Source: Herbiconiux sp.
GTDB taxonomy: Bacteria; Actinomycetota; Actinomycetes; Actinomycetales; Microbacteriaceae
DNA: 64,000 nucleotides
Direction of reading: 5' to 3'
NCBI RefSeq assembly: GCF_004297105.1
Contig: NZ_SCVE01000007.1
Coordinates: 124,001-188,000 of the forward strand
Position 1 is the first letter of the stretch; each line of letters opens with the position of its first letter. Made by a program: the position numbers and the translations under genes. Under the pieces are notes generated by a model, which was not told the DNA's origin, searched no databases, and worked only from the letters and a program-made list of their open reading frames with translations. Shown here piece after piece: positions 36,467 to 45,387 of this stretch.

Positions 36467-38005
36467 ATGACTGATTCCTCCCCGCATCCGGTGTCCCGTC
36501 CGTCTTCGTACCCGTTCTCGGGGGCGACCGGCTCCGAGGTGCGGGTGCGCTTCTGCCCGAGCCCCACGGGCACCCCGCACGTGGGCCTCGTGCGCACCGC
36601 CCTGTTCAACTGGGCGTACGCACGCCACACGGGCGGCACGATGGTGTTCCGCATCGAGGACACGGATGCGAACCGCGACTCCGAAGAGAGCTACGAGCAG
36701 ATCGTCGACGCCCTCACCTGGCTCGGCCTCACCTGGGACGAGGGCATCGGTGTCGGTGGCCCGCACGCGCCCTACCGCCAGTCGGAGCGCTACGACATCT
36801 ACCGCGACGTGATCGCCCGGCTGCTCGAGTCGGGCCACGTGTACGAGAGCTTCTCCAACGCGGGGGAGATCGACGCGCGCAACGAGGCATCCGGCCGGGC
36901 CAAGCAGCTCGGCTACGACAACTTCGACCGCTCGCTCACGGAGGAGCAGAAGGAGGCCTTCCGCGCCGAGGGCCGCCAGCCCGCGCTGCGCCTGCGGGTT
37001 CCGGATGCCGACCTCTCGTTCGACGACCTGGTGCGCGGCGAGATCACCTTCCCGGCCGGCTCGTTCACCGACTTCGTGATCGTGCGACCGAACGGGCATC
37101 CGCTCTACACGTTGGTGAACCCGCTCGACGACGCACTCATGGGAATCACCCATGTGCTGCGCGGCGAAGACCTGCTCTCGTCGACGCCTCGACAGATCGC
37201 GCTCTATCACGCCCTGATCGACATCGGCATCACCACGTTCGTTCCGCGCTTCGGCCACCTCCCCTACGTGATGGGAGAGGGCAGCAAGAAGCTCTCCAAG
37301 CGCGACCCCGAGTCGAACCTGTTCCACCACCGTGACCGTGGGTTCATCCCCGAGGGGCTCGTGAACTACCTCGCCCTGCTCGGCTGGTCGCTCGCGCCCG
37401 ACCGCGACGTGTTCTCGATCGACGAGATGGTCGCCGCCTTCGATGTGGAAGACGTGCTGCCGAACCCGGCGCGCTTCGACCTGAAGAAGGCCGAGTCGAT
37501 CGACGGCGACCACATCCGGCTGCTGGATGTCTCGGACTTCGCGGCCCGGCTGGTGCCCTACCTCGAGGCCGCGGGCGTCGTGTCGGCGCCGCTCTCGGCG
37601 TCTCAGGAGTCGGTGCTCGCCGCCGTCGCGCCGCTGGTGCAGACCCGGATGGCGCTGCTCGGCGAGGCGCCCGATCTGCTGGCGCCGTTCTTCGTGGAGG
37701 CGTCGGCGCTCTCGTATGCCGACGATGCGCTGGCAACTCTTCCCGACAATGCCGGGCTCGTGCTCGCCGCCGCGATCGGTGCGCTCGAAGACATTCCCGA
37801 ATCGGAATGGAACCACGAGGCCATCCAGTCGGCACTCGCGGTGGGGCTCATCGAGGGTCTCGCGCTCAAGCCGCGGGTGGCCTACGGCCCCCTGCGGGTG
37901 GCGGTCTCCGGGCGCCGCATCTCACCCCCGCTGTTCGAATCGATGGAGATTCTGGGCAAGTCCGAGACGATCGCTCGCCTCGACAGACTCGTGAACACCC
38001 TGTGA
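36467..38005 (+). CDS. gltX: Glutamate--tRNA ligase
   Basis: A 512-residue class I aminoacyl-tRNA synthetase that charges tRNA-Glu (and, in bacteria using GatCAB, also tRNA-Gln). The HIGH-like motif is [10 protein letters not shown] (31-40) and the KMSKS-like motif is KKLSKRD (about 274-280), with [15 protein letters not shown] between. The C-terminal helical anticodon-binding domain ends with the usual [17 protein letters not shown]. The first 20 residues are a non-conserved extension. A tRNA-Gln gene lies elsewhere in this window. The next gene overlaps by 4 nt. Confidence 0.92.
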   Translation: MTDSSPHPVSRPSSYPFSGATGSEVRVRFCPSPTGTPHVGLVRTALFNWAYARHTGGTMVFRIEDTDANRDSEESYEQIVDALTWLGLTWDEGIGVGGPHAPYRQSERYDIYRDVIARLLESGHVYESFSNAGEIDARNEASGRAKQLGYDNFDRSLTEEQKEAFRAEGRQPALRLRVPDADLSFDDLVRGEITFPAGSFTDFVIVRPNGHPLYTLVNPLDDALMGITHVLRGEDLLSSTPRQIALYHALIDIGITTFVPRFGHLPYVMGEGSKKLSKRDPESNLFHHRDRGFIPEGLVNYLALLGWSLAPDRDVFSIDEMVAAFDVEDVLPNPARFDLKKAESIDGDHIRLLDVSDFAARLVPYLEAAGVVSAPLSASQESVLAAVAPLVQTRMALLGEAPDLLAPFFVEASALSYADDALATLPDNAGLVLAAAIGALEDIPESEWNHEAIQSALAVGLIEGLALKPRVAYGPLRVAVSGRRISPPLFESMEILGKSETIARLDRLVNTL

Positions 38006-38970
38006 GCAGGGGAGTCTCCGAGGTTCCCAACCTGAACGACCACTACGACGTCGTGATCGTGGGCGGTGGCCCGGCCGGGCTCTCGGTGGGGCTCAACCTG
38101 GTGCGTGCGCATCGCCGGGTGCTCATCCTCGACAGCAATCGGCCGCGGCACTCGGCCACGCTCGTCTCGCACGGCTTCCTGACCCGCGACGGCGTCTCGC
38201 CGCTCGAACTGCGCGCGCTCGGCCGTGCGGAGTTCGAGGCGTACCCGTCGGCGGAATTCCACCAGGGCACCGTCGGGTCGATCACCGCCGTCGACACCGC
38301 ACCGGATGCGCCGCCCCTGTTCGCGGTGACGTCGCGCGGGGTGCGCGGCTCGGCCGACCGCGATCTCACCGCCTCCGTCGTCGTGCTGGCGAGCGGGCTG
38401 GCGGAGACCCTGCCGGCGCTGCCGAGCATCCGGGCGTACTACGGCACGAGCCTGCACAGCTGCATCGAGTGCGACGCGTTCGAGAAGAGCGAGGGTGCCC
38501 TCGCCCTGATCGGCACCACGCCCGATCTCGCCGAGCGCGCGCTGCTGATCTCGCAGGCCACCGACGACCTGGTGGTGTTCACGAACGGGTCTCCGGATGC
38601 GGTCACACCCGCGGAGGAGGCGGGCCTCGCGTCGCGTGGCATCCGCGTCGAACGCCGCGCCCTCGCCGACGTGGTCGGCGACCGCTCGGGTCTCACCGCC
38701 GTGGTGCTCGCCGACGGTACGGAGGTGCCGCGCGACGGCGGCTTCGTGCGCCCGCTGTGGTCGGTGCCGCTCGACTTCGCCTCGTCGCTGCCGATCGAGC
38801 GCGACGGGGAGGGCCATGTGCTGGTCGACGAGCGCGGCGCGACCTCCGTCACCGGTCTCTTCGCGGCCGGCGACACCACCCCGCCCGGGCCGCAGCAGCT
38901 CATCGTGGCGGCGGGCGCGGGCGCCCGGGTGGCCGCATCCGTGAACCGCTATTTGCTCGGGCCCCTCTAG
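38002..38970 (+). CDS. Thioredoxin-reductase-like NAD(P)/FAD-dependent oxidoreductase
   Basis: A 322-residue flavoprotein. The FAD motif is [17 protein letters not shown] and the NAD(P) site is near [18 protein letters not shown] CxxC pair is present in [10 protein letters not shown], the active-site position, so dithiol chemistry is possible, unlike in the cNMP fusion at 6891. This group includes FAD-dependent pyridine-nucleotide disulfide oxidoreductases and ferredoxin-NADP reductases of unknown partner. The GTG at 38002 overlaps the gltX stop (GTGA), suggesting coupling. Confidence 0.83.
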   Translation: MSRGVSEVPNLNDHYDVVIVGGGPAGLSVGLNLVRAHRRVLILDSNRPRHSATLVSHGFLTRDGVSPLELRALGRAEFEAYPSAEFHQGTVGSITAVDTAPDAPPLFAVTSRGVRGSADRDLTASVVVLASGLAETLPALPSIRAYYGTSLHSCIECDAFEKSEGALALIGTTPDLAERALLISQATDDLVVFTNGSPDAVTPAEEAGLASRGIRVERRALADVVGDRSGLTAVVLADGTEVPRDGGFVRPLWSVPLDFASSLPIERDGEGHVLVDERGATSVTGLFAAGDTTPPGPQQLIVAAGAGARVAASVNRYLLGPL

Positions 38971-38998
38971 CTCTCGAGGGGCGCTCAGCCCGAGGCAG

Positions 38999-39004
38999 TA
39001 GGGT
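38999..39004 (+). promoter_or_regulatory. TAGGGT -10 box of a leaderless DedA gene
   Basis: TAGGGT ends 6 nt before the ATG at 39011, placing the transcription start on the start codon. No Shine-Dalgarno is visible. This is one of several such cases in the window. Confidence 0.5.
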
Positions 39005-39010
39005 CGAGCC

Positions 39011-39691
39011 ATGGCGGTCGCTGACATCTTCGGGTTCGAGAGCGCGATCGAAGGTGCGGGCGCCTGGGGCCTGCTCATCGTGTGCGCCATCATCTTCGCC
39101 GAGTCGGGGCTGCTCATCGGCTTCTTCCTGCCGGGCGACACGCTGCTCTTCTTCACGGGGCTGCTCACCTTCACCGGTGTGATCCCGCTGCCGTTGCCGG
39201 TGGTGATCCTGGCGGTCTTCGTGGCTGCGTTCCTGGGTGATCAAGTGGGTTTCGTCATCGGCCGACGAGCAGGGCCCGCCATCTTCGAGCGCCGGGACTC
39301 CGGCTTCTTCAGCCGCAAGAACGTCGAACGCACGCAGTCGTTCTTCGAGCGTTTCGGTGGTTGGGCGGTGACGATCGCGCGTTTCGTGGCGATCGTGCGC
39401 ACCTTCGCGCCGGTCGCGGCGGGTGTCGGCAAGATGAAGTACGCGCACTTCGTGGGCTACAACGCGCTCGGCGCCTTCCTCTGGTCGGCCGCGATCATCA
39501 CGGTGGGCTGGGCGCTCGGCTCCATCCCCGAGGTGGCGGCGGTCGTGCAGCAGTACATGGAGTGGGTGCTGATCGGCCTCGTGGTGATCACGGTGGGCTC
39601 GGCGGTGATCGCGTTCCTGCGTCAGCGTGCCCAGGCCAGGAAGGCGAACGCATCGGGCGCCGGCGAGCACACCTCGTCAGAGCAGGCGTAG
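39011..39691 (+). CDS. DedA family membrane protein
   Basis: A 226-residue integral membrane protein. The family motifs are present: FAESGLLIGFFLPGDTLLF (about 30-48), FLGDQVGFVIGRRAGP (about 75-90), and the RFVAIVRTFAPVAAGVGKM segment (about 120-140) with the conserved Arg. DedA proteins are undecaprenyl-phosphate or lipid flippases in several bacteria. Its 3' end overlaps the convergent DUF2000 gene by 15 nt. Confidence 0.88.
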   Translation: MAVADIFGFESAIEGAGAWGLLIVCAIIFAESGLLIGFFLPGDTLLFFTGLLTFTGVIPLPLPVVILAVFVAAFLGDQVGFVIGRRAGPAIFERRDSGFFSRKNVERTQSFFERFGGWAVTIARFVAIVRTFAPVAAGVGKMKYAHFVGYNALGAFLWSAAIITVGWALGSIPEVAAVVQQYMEWVLIGLVVITVGSAVIAFLRQRAQARKANASGAGEHTSSEQA

Positions 39692-40150
39692 CTTCTTCAC
39701 GATCCTGTCGACGGTATCGCGCGGCCCCACGATGCTGAGGGCCAAGGACTGCAGGTCGCCGGGGGCGGTGCGCGCCAACTCGGCCTCATAGTCGTCGTGC
39801 ACCCGCGTGACCTGTGCGTGCAGCGGCATGTCGCCCACCCAGACGCCCTCGGCGGCGACAGCTCGCGCGCGGGTGTTCGCGAGCCGTTCGGCCGAGGCAC
39901 CGAGCACGGTGCAGCCGGCCCAGGGCAGGCCGGGATGCAGATAGCCGCTGGCATCGGGACACTGCGGGCCGAGCATCCCCGCGATCGCATCCCCGGTCGA
40001 GGCGGCGACACAGGCCACGGCATTGGCGAGACGTCCGGGCGGAAGGTCGCTGTCGACCACGATCACCCACTTGAGGCGGGAAGCGCGAGTCGACTCGCTG
40101 GTGATGATCTCATCGGATCGATAGCCGGGGATGACGTCGTTCGGATTCAC
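39677..40150 (-). CDS. DUF2000 family protein
   Basis: A 157-residue protein. Characteristic features are KWVIVVDSDLPPGRLANAVA (about 25-45) and the Gly-rich end, as in the DUF2000 family, whose fold resembles peptidyl-tRNA-hydrolase-like proteins. Function unknown. The GTG at 40150 gives the family-typical N-terminus; a longer form lacks a ribosome-binding site. It is divergent from an Lrp/AsnC gene, a conserved pairing that implies regulation by that protein. Confidence 0.8.
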   Translation of the reverse strand: MNPNDVIPGYRSDEIITSESTRASRLKWVIVVDSDLPPGRLANAVACVAASTGDAIAGMLGPQCPDASGYLHPGLPWAGCTVLGASAERLANTRARAVAAEGVWVGDMPLHAQVTRVHDDYEAELARTAPGDLQSLALSIVGPRDTVDRIVKKLRLL

Positions 40151-40222
40151 GAGCAAAGAGTAAGCACGAGTGCGACTCCGATACAATTCAGGCGCACATA
40201 ATACGGATGAAGGGCGGCGAAC

Positions 40223-40681
40223 GTGGGTCTCGACGAACTAGATGCGGCGATCCTGGCCGAATTGCAGTCGGATGCGCGCCGCACGAATCGCGACGTGGCG
40301 GCGGCCGTCGGGGTCTCGCCGACGACGGCGCTCGACCGAACGCGCGCGCTCCGCGAGCGCGGCGTCATCCGGGGTGCGCGCCTCGACCTCGACCTGCCGT
40401 CGATCGGCCGGCCGGTGCAGGCGATGATCGCCGTGCGCATCCGGCCGCCGTCGCGTCGCAACATCGAGGGCTTCCGCAATTGGGTGAGCGCACTGCCCGA
40501 CACGCTCGGAGTCTTCGTGACGTCGGGCAACGAGGACTTCCTCATCCACGTCGCGGTTCCCGACAACGACAGTCTCTACGCCTTCGTGATCGACCGCCTG
40601 ACGGAGCGTCCGGAGGTCGCGGACGTGCGCACCTCGGTGGTGTACGAGCACCTGCGGAACGACCGCATCCGCCCGGTCTGA
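40223..40681 (+). CDS. Lrp/AsnC family transcriptional regulator
   Basis: A 152-residue regulator. The N-terminal HTH (about 2-55, LDELDAAILAELQSDARRTN then VAAAVGVSPTTALDRTRAL) and the C-terminal RAM/ACT-like effector domain (about 75-145, QAMIAVRIRPPS) are complete. The recognition helix has the SPTT type. GTG start at 40223. It is divergent from DUF2000; the 72-nt gap contains A/T-rich sequence (near 40175-40197) that could hold the operator. Confidence 0.85.
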   Translation: MGLDELDAAILAELQSDARRTNRDVAAAVGVSPTTALDRTRALRERGVIRGARLDLDLPSIGRPVQAMIAVRIRPPSRRNIEGFRNWVSALPDTLGVFVTSGNEDFLIHVAVPDNDSLYAFVIDRLTERPEVADVRTSVVYEHLRNDRIRPV

Positions 40682-40842
40682 CCGGCACCCCGCTCGGAGT
40701 CTCCTAGTCCCGTCGGGGAGGGGTGCCCGCAGGGCCCTTCTGACGGCGGGGCGTCGAAGTTAGGTTGGAGATACCCCGCACTCTGACGGGTGCGGCAGTA
40801 GCCGAGCGCAGCTCGGTTCGACACGACGACGGAGGACTGATC

Positions 40843-41679
40843 ATGGCATTTGTGACCACGGATGATGGCGTGGAGATCTACTACAAGGACTGGGGCGACG
40901 TCGACGCGCAGCCCATCATGTTCCACCACGGATGGCCGCTGTCGTCCGACGACTGGGATGCCCAGATGCTCTTCTTCCACGCCCACGGCTACCGGGTGAT
41001 CGCGAGCGACCGGCGGGGCCACGGACGGTCGTCGCAGGTCGGCACCGGCCACGACATGGACCACTACGCCAGCGACGTCGACGCGGTGGTGCGGCACCTC
41101 GACCTGCAGAACGCGATCCACATCGGTCACTCCACCGGCGGCGGCCAGGTCGCCCGCTACGTCGCGAAGTACGGAGAGCCGCAGGGCCGCGTGGCGAAGG
41201 CCGTGCTGGTGTCGTCGGTGCCGCCGCTGATGGTTCAGACGGACGCGAATCCCGAGGGCACGCCGCTCTCGGTGTTCGACGGGTTCCGGAGCGCCCTGGC
41301 CGCCAACCGGGCCGAGTTCTACCAGGCCGTCGCATCCGGCCCGTTCTACGGCTTCAACCGCCCCGGTGCCACCGTCTCCGAGCCCGTGATCGGCAATTGG
41401 TGGCGTCAGGGCATGACGGGCAGCGCCCTGGCCCACTACGAGGGCATCAAGGCCTTCTCGGAGACCGACCAGACCGAGGACCTCAAGGCCATCTCCGTTC
41501 CGGTTCTCGTGACCCAGGGCGACGACGACCAGGTCGTTCCCTACAAGGATGCGTCGTTGAAGCAGCACGAACTCCTCAGCAACTCCACCCTCAAGATCTA
41601 CGAGGGCTACCCCCACGGCATGCTGACCACCCACGCCGACGTCATCAACCCCGACCTGCTGGCCTTCATCCAGCAGTAG
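40843..41679 (+). CDS. Alpha/beta hydrolase, non-heme chloroperoxidase-like
   Basis: A 278-residue alpha/beta hydrolase. The oxyanion strand is MFHHGWPLSS (about 26-35), and DRRGHGRSS is followed by the nucleophile elbow GHSTGG (Ser97). Asp in VTQGDDDQVVPY and His in YEGYPHGM complete the triad. The pattern equals the cofactor-free chloroperoxidase/esterase group that hydrolyses esters and can perhydrolyse acids. The gene ends before an 11-bp hairpin (41687-41720). Confidence 0.85.
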   Translation: MAFVTTDDGVEIYYKDWGDVDAQPIMFHHGWPLSSDDWDAQMLFFHAHGYRVIASDRRGHGRSSQVGTGHDMDHYASDVDAVVRHLDLQNAIHIGHSTGGGQVARYVAKYGEPQGRVAKAVLVSSVPPLMVQTDANPEGTPLSVFDGFRSALAANRAEFYQAVASGPFYGFNRPGATVSEPVIGNWWRQGMTGSALAHYEGIKAFSETDQTEDLKAISVPVLVTQGDDDQVVPYKDASLKQHELLSNSTLKIYEGYPHGMLTTHADVINPDLLAFIQQ

Positions 41680-41686
41680 CCGGTGG

Positions 41687-41720
41687 GCCGGCCCGCCTGG
41701 GGTGTCCCGGGCGGGCCGGC
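41687..41720 (+). terminator. GC-rich hairpin after the chloroperoxidase-like gene
   Basis: GCCGGCCCGCC (41687-41697) and GGCGGGCCGGC (41710-41720) pair perfectly over 11 bp with a 12-nt loop, 7 nt after the stop. There is no U-tract, as is usual in GC-rich actinobacteria, but position and strength fit termination. Confidence 0.65.
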
Positions 41721-41760
41721 ATCGCCTTGCCACAAGTGTTCACAGCGGGTCAGCATCGAG

Positions 41761-41779
41761 TTGCCACAAGTTGTGGCAA
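41761..41779. repeat. Palindrome with extra half-sites in convergent gap
   Basis: TTGCCACAA-G-TTGTGGCAA is a perfect 9-bp inverted repeat. A second copy of its left half (CTTGCCACAAG at 41726-41736) lies 25 nt upstream and a degenerate right half (TCTGGCAAG) lies near 41802. The three-copy arrangement suggests a protein-binding cluster or a REP-like element rather than a simple terminator. Confidence 0.5.
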
Positions 41780-41815
41780 GTCACGCTCCGAGGCAACATC
41801 TTCTGGCAAGTCGAC

Positions 41816-41847
41816 GGGGCGGCAGCGCCTCGGGGCGGCAGCGCCTC
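41816..41847. repeat. Tandem duplication of 16 bp
   Basis: GGGGCGGCAGCGCCTC occurs twice in direct succession (41816-41831 and 41832-41847) in the gap between the hydrolase and the diguanylate cyclase, a few nucleotides before the stop of the latter. Confidence 0.75.
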
Positions 41848-41854
41848 GGCGCGG

Positions 41855-42820
41855 TCACGGAGCGAAGGGGTTCTGCTTCCGCGCCGCCTTGTGCGCATAG
41901 AGGCGCTGGTCGGCGCGATCCCGGATGGAGTGAGCGGTATCGGCCGGGTCGGCGGTGGCGAGACCGAACGACCAGCGTTCCGGCGTCGTCGCCTCCAGGC
42001 GCTCGATCAGGTCGAGCGCCTCACTCTCCGCGGTGGCGGGCAGAACGAGAAGGAACTCGTCGCCCCCGATTCGGGCGACGAGGTCATAGGGCCGGGTGCA
42101 GTCGCGCAGTGCGGCGGCGAAGTCCACGAGCAGGCGGTCGCCGGCGGCGTGGCCGCGCTCGTCGTTGATCCGCTTGAAGTCGTCCAGGTCGACGATCACC
42201 ACCGCGACCGGCAGCCCCGTTCGCGATGCCCGCGCGAGCTCCAGATCGATGCGGGCATCGAGTCCCGAACGATTGAGCAGCCCGGTGAGGGGGTCGGTGG
42301 TGATCTCCCGGTCGAGGCGGCCGCGGAGATACCCCGCTGCTTCGAGGCAGAACACCGAGGCGAGCAGGATGTTGAACCAGGTGAGCAGCACGGCATCGAA
42401 CGGATTCAGCAGCACGGCGGTGAGGGAGAGCGCGAACCCGACCCCGGTCACGGCCCGGGCGACCCACCTCCGGTAGAACCAGCCCAGATAGCAGGCGAGC
42501 ATCGGATACAGCACGACGTTGTTGATGGAGGCGACCGCTGCGGTGGAGACGGCCAGCTGCAGGGAGGTGATGACGAAGAAGACGCTCGCACCCACGAGGC
42601 CGATCCCGTGCACGAAGCGGATGCCCAGCGCGATCGGGGTGCCGGAGAGCACGACGGTCACGGCCACCCAGAACCAGGTCCACCCGCTGCCGAGCGGATT
42701 TCCGGTCGAGGTGACGGCATCCAGCAGGCCGCTCGCCGCGATGACGGCTCCCGCGGCCGCGGTGACCCAGGCGAACGGAGGGATGGCCCGCCCGGCCAGC
42801 CAGCCCGCTATCCGCCTCAT
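41855..42820 (-). CDS. Membrane-bound diguanylate cyclase (GGDEF)
   Basis: A 321-residue protein. Residues 1-160 hold about five hydrophobic helices forming a membrane sensor. Residues about 170-321 are a GGDEF domain with TDPLTGLLNR and VIVDLDDFKRINDERGH. The catalytic RIGGDEF is intact, and an RPYD I-site sits exactly 5 residues before GGDEF, so product inhibition by c-di-GMP is likely. It should synthesise c-di-GMP. No EAL or PilZ gene is nearby. The region upstream of its start (42821-42920) holds no gene. Confidence 0.88.
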   Translation of the reverse strand: MRRIAGWLAGRAIPPFAWVTAAAGAVIAASGLLDAVTSTGNPLGSGWTWFWVAVTVVLSGTPIALGIRFVHGIGLVGASVFFVITSLQLAVSTAAVASINNVVLYPMLACYLGWFYRRWVARAVTGVGFALSLTAVLLNPFDAVLLTWFNILLASVFCLEAAGYLRGRLDREITTDPLTGLLNRSGLDARIDLELARASRTGLPVAVVIVDLDDFKRINDERGHAAGDRLLVDFAAALRDCTRPYDLVARIGGDEFLLVLPATAESEALDLIERLEATTPERWSFGLATADPADTAHSIRDRADQRLYAHKAARKQNPFAP

Positions 42821-42920
42821 CGCCCTCCCGCCCGAGCTTCATGATTGTGAATGGAAGTCTAACCAGCACACGACGACGGGGCGCCCGGATGTCCCGGACG
42901 CCCCGTCGCTGGTGCGCTGG

Positions 42921-43184
42921 TCAGGCCTTGCGTCGGCCCACGATGAGGCCGTAGATCAACAGCACGATGAGGGAGCCGCCGATGGCGAGCAGCCAGGTCT
43001 GGAGGCTGAAGAAGTCCTGCAGAGGGGCGTTGAACAGGATGCCCCCGAGGAACCCTCCGAGGAGCGCGCCGACGACGCCGAGGAGGAGGGTGATGAACCA
43101 TCCGCCGCCCTGCTTGCCGGGGAGGATCAGTTTGGCGATGGCTCCGGCGAGGAGGCCGAGGAGGAGGAAGCCGAAGAAGCCCAT
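42921..43184 (-). CDS. GlsB/YeaQ/YmgE family stress-response membrane protein
   Basis: An 87-residue protein with three hydrophobic helices (3-20, 30-50, 60-80) separated by Gly-rich turns: MGFFGFLLLGLLAGAIAKLI, then a Gly-Gly-Gly segment and LLLGVVGALLGGFLGGIL. These are classic for the transglycosylase-associated (GlsB) family linked with envelope or general stress. It is the last member of the stress-type group that starts at 46015. Confidence 0.88.
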   Translation of the reverse strand: MGFFGFLLLGLLAGAIAKLILPGKQGGGWFITLLLGVVGALLGGFLGGILFNAPLQDFFSLQTWLLAIGGSLIVLLIYGLIVGRRKA

Positions 43185-43314
43185 GAGGGTGTCTCTCTTT
43201 CGTGGAGGTGGATCGGGATGTGAATTGCGGATGCTGCGCACAGAGATGTGGCCGCCACCGGCGGGTGACGGCCACACGGTGCTGATGCCCGGCGGGTAGC
43301 GCGGGCGGTCAGCG

Positions 43315-43350
43315 CGAGGTGTCAGTGCTTGACGAGGTGTCAGTGCTTGA
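43315..43350. repeat. Perfect 18-bp tandem repeat across the CsbD stop codon
   Basis: CGAGGTGTCAGTGCTTGA is present twice in succession (43315-43332 and 43333-43350). The second copy contains the stop codon and last codons of the CsbD gene; the first duplicates them just downstream. The duplication leaves the protein unchanged. Confidence 0.8.
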
Positions 43351-43513
43351 AGGCGTCCTTGACGTTCTCGCCGGCCTTCTTCGCATCGGCCTTGGCCTGG
43401 TCGGCCTTGCCCTCGGCAACGAGCTTGTCGTTGTCGGTGACGTTTCCGACGGCTTCCTTGGCCTTGCCGGCGAGGTCTTCTGCGGCGTTCTTGATCTTGT
43501 CTGCTGCGCTCAT
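43340..43513 (-). CDS. CsbD family stress-response protein
   Basis: A 57-residue hydrophilic, Lys/Ala/Asp-rich helical protein too short for a longer domain. MSAADKIKNAAEDLAGKAKE and the GNVTDNDKLVAEGKADQ motif define CsbD-like general stress proteins, usually under alternative sigma-factor control. An AAGGAG ribosome-binding site lies about 6 nt before the start (at about 43519-43526 on the minus strand). It belongs to the envelope-stress cluster. Confidence 0.85.
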   Translation of the reverse strand: MSAADKIKNAAEDLAGKAKEAVGNVTDNDKLVAEGKADQAKADAKKAGENVKDAFKH

Positions 43514-43586
43514 GATGAGCTCCTTTCGTAGTGGTGTTTCTGGGAAGTGGCGTCTGCGGGTGCGGACGCCGGGAGGTGGTGACGGG

Positions 43587-43706
43587 TCAGTGCCGCTTGT
43601 GCGCGATGCGCTTGGCGGTGTCCTTCGTGGCCTGGGTGCGGGTGCCGATCACGTAGGCGGTGATGCCGAACGCGATGACGACGATCCAGACGATGGGCTT
43701 GGGCAT
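43587..43706 (-). CDS. Very small single-helix membrane protein in the stress cluster
   Basis: A 39-residue protein: MPKPIVWIVVIAFGITAYVI is a single N-terminal transmembrane helix, followed by a short basic tail (GTRTQATKDTAKRIAHKRH). It is similar in plan to YtxH-type small stress proteins. It lies between CsbD and AmaP-like genes on the same strand and is probably co-expressed. It is too short to assign a function. Confidence 0.6.
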   Translation of the reverse strand: MPKPIVWIVVIAFGITAYVIGTRTQATKDTAKRIAHKRH

Positions 43707-43742
43707 GGTGCTCTTCTTCCTACCCCGACGGGGGTGTTCCCG

Positions 43743-44348
43743 CTATTGCAGGCGGGTGGTGGAGGTGACGCGGGCGCGGAAGCCGCCGCTGATCTGCACC
43801 AGCGCCGGCAGTGGCCGGCCGAGGAGCAGGTCGAGAGCGCGCACGGCGTCCTCGACGATGGCCGCGGCATCCTTCGGCGACACGCCCCGGCGGCAGGTGA
43901 CCGAGATCTTCAGCACCGGAGTGCGCTTCACGCGGTACGTGCTGACGTGCGACGCGACGAACTCCGGCCGGCTGCCGATGGCGTCCTGCAGGGCATGTTC
44001 CGCGACCGCCGACTCGATCACGGTGGTTCCGTGCTCGCTCGTGGGCTCGGTCACGGCGATGCCGGTGTGGCCACGCCCCTGCCGAACGATGAACACGATC
44101 AGCAGGATGACGGCCACGACGGCGATCACGAGCAGCGCCGGCATGATCCAGCTCACCCCGGTGTCGCCGAGCGGCGTCTGCTGCAACCAGGCGAAGACCT
44201 GGTCGCGCACGGCACCCGCTGTGTTCCTCCAGGCATCCTGCACCGACGGGATGAGCGCCGCGGTCGCGGCCGCTGCACCCACGACGACCAGCAGCAGCCC
44301 GACGACGAGGATCAGGAGCCGATTCGCGGCTCGATTGGTGGAGTTCAT
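43743..44348 (-). CDS. AmaP-like alkaline-shock membrane anchor protein
   Basis: A 201-residue protein with two N-terminal helices (about 9-30 and 65-88) and a soluble C-terminal domain (about 110-200) rich in strands, with AVAEHALQDAIGSRPEFVAS near its start. This is the layout of AmaP, which anchors Asp23 at the membrane in firmicutes. Its start overlaps the DUF6286-like stop by 4 nt. Part of the stress operon. Confidence 0.75.
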   Translation of the reverse strand: MNSTNRAANRLLILVVGLLLVVVGAAAATAALIPSVQDAWRNTAGAVRDQVFAWLQQTPLGDTGVSWIMPALLVIAVVAVILLIVFIVRQGRGHTGIAVTEPTSEHGTTVIESAVAEHALQDAIGSRPEFVASHVSTYRVKRTPVLKISVTCRRGVSPKDAAAIVEDAVRALDLLLGRPLPALVQISGGFRARVTSTTRLQ

Positions 44349-44986
44349 GCGCCGATCCTTCCGCTTGTGGCGATGCGCACCCGGGGGCGCACCGAGGGCG
44401 TGAGCCCGTAGGAGTCGAGCTGCTCGGTCACCGTCGAGGTCACCGCATCCCGATCCACGGGAATGCCCGTGGTGGGAGTCAGGTGCACCTCGGCGGTGCG
44501 ATGCGAGACGGAGACGGATGCGTTGTCGGGGTCGACGTTGCCGGCCAGCGAGGCGTGCCGGGCCAGGGCCGAGGCGATCACCTCGTTGTCCACGACCACG
44601 ACGGTGCGCTCCGACATCAGCAGGTGACGAGCCCGGCGTCCGGGTGCCACGCCCGCGATCACGAGCACGAGCCCGATCACGGCGACGACGATCCCGGCCG
44701 CAGCCACGATCCCGGTAGGGGCGTCGAGCAGGTTCACCGCGGAGGTGAACATGTCGACCGGCGCCACGAGCAGGGCGGGAGCCCCGAGCAGGGCGAGAAC
44801 GATCTCGGTACCGAGCCAGGCCAGCACCAGGATGAGCGCCACGGCGAGCACGATCGCCAGCAGCGACCGCGGTGAGTGCGTCTCCCGCCGGCCGATGCGC
44901 CGGTAGATGCCTCGGTTCGCAGAGACAGTGCCCGTCGGCGACGGCGCGGGTGGCGCATCCGCCTGAGGGGTGAGGGTCGTGCTCAT
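44345..44986 (-). CDS. DUF6286-like membrane protein of the Asp23 cluster
   Basis: A 213-residue protein. A proline-rich N-terminal segment is followed by two hydrophobic helices (about 42-62 and 92-112) and a C-terminal domain with VVVVDNEVIASALARHASLA and VHLTPTTGIPVD. From memory this resembles DUF6286 of actinobacterial Asp23 operons. It overlaps the neighbouring genes by 4 nt on each side, so expression should be coupled. Function unknown. Confidence 0.65.
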   Translation of the reverse strand: MSTTLTPQADAPPAPSPTGTVSANRGIYRRIGRRETHSPRSLLAIVLAVALILVLAWLGTEIVLALLGAPALLVAPVDMFTSAVNLLDAPTGIVAAAGIVVAVIGLVLVIAGVAPGRRARHLLMSERTVVVVDNEVIASALARHASLAGNVDPDNASVSVSHRTAEVHLTPTTGIPVDRDAVTSTVTEQLDSYGLTPSVRPRVRIATSGRIGA

Positions 44987-45387
44987 CGGACTCGTTCCTC
45001 TTCCTGGATGTCGGCTCCGGAGAGCCGGACGGTGACCCGGCCGATGGCCGAGCCCGTGATCTCGTTCACGCGATCGCGGATGATCTCCTGCGCGCGGGCG
45101 GCCCGGTCGACGATGGAACCGCCGGAGCGGCTCACCACGCCGTCGCCGTCGTGCACCCGAGCGAGGGAGACGACCCGGATGGGAGTGGTGACCGTGAGAA
45201 CGAGCAGGCCCTTCTCATCGGCCAGGTCCACGCCCACCCGAGATGCCTTCACGCCGAGCGCATCGGCCGTGACCGCAGCCACGACCCGGTTCAGAGCCTT
45301 CGACGTGATGCGGTTGCGGCCACGATCGCTCGTGGCGCCGGGTGCGGTGACGGGGCGGGCCGCGACGGTGGTCGCGGCGGCGGTCAT
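44983..45387 (-). CDS. Second Asp23/Gls24-like protein
   Basis: A 134-residue protein with a charged N-terminal part and a small alpha/beta domain of the Asp23 type: KALNRVVAAVTADALGVKAS, then VGVDLADEKGLLVLTVTTPI and a final strand VTVRLSGADIQEEERVR. Asp23 proteins are peripheral envelope-stress factors. It overlaps its neighbours by 4 nt in ATGA fashion. The N-terminus is divergent from the first Asp23 copy. Confidence 0.7.
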   Translation of the reverse strand: MTAAATTVAARPVTAPGATSDRGRNRITSKALNRVVAAVTADALGVKASRVGVDLADEKGLLVLTVTTPIRVVSLARVHDGDGVVSRSGGSIVDRAARAQEIIRDRVNEITGSAIGRVTVRLSGADIQEEERVR

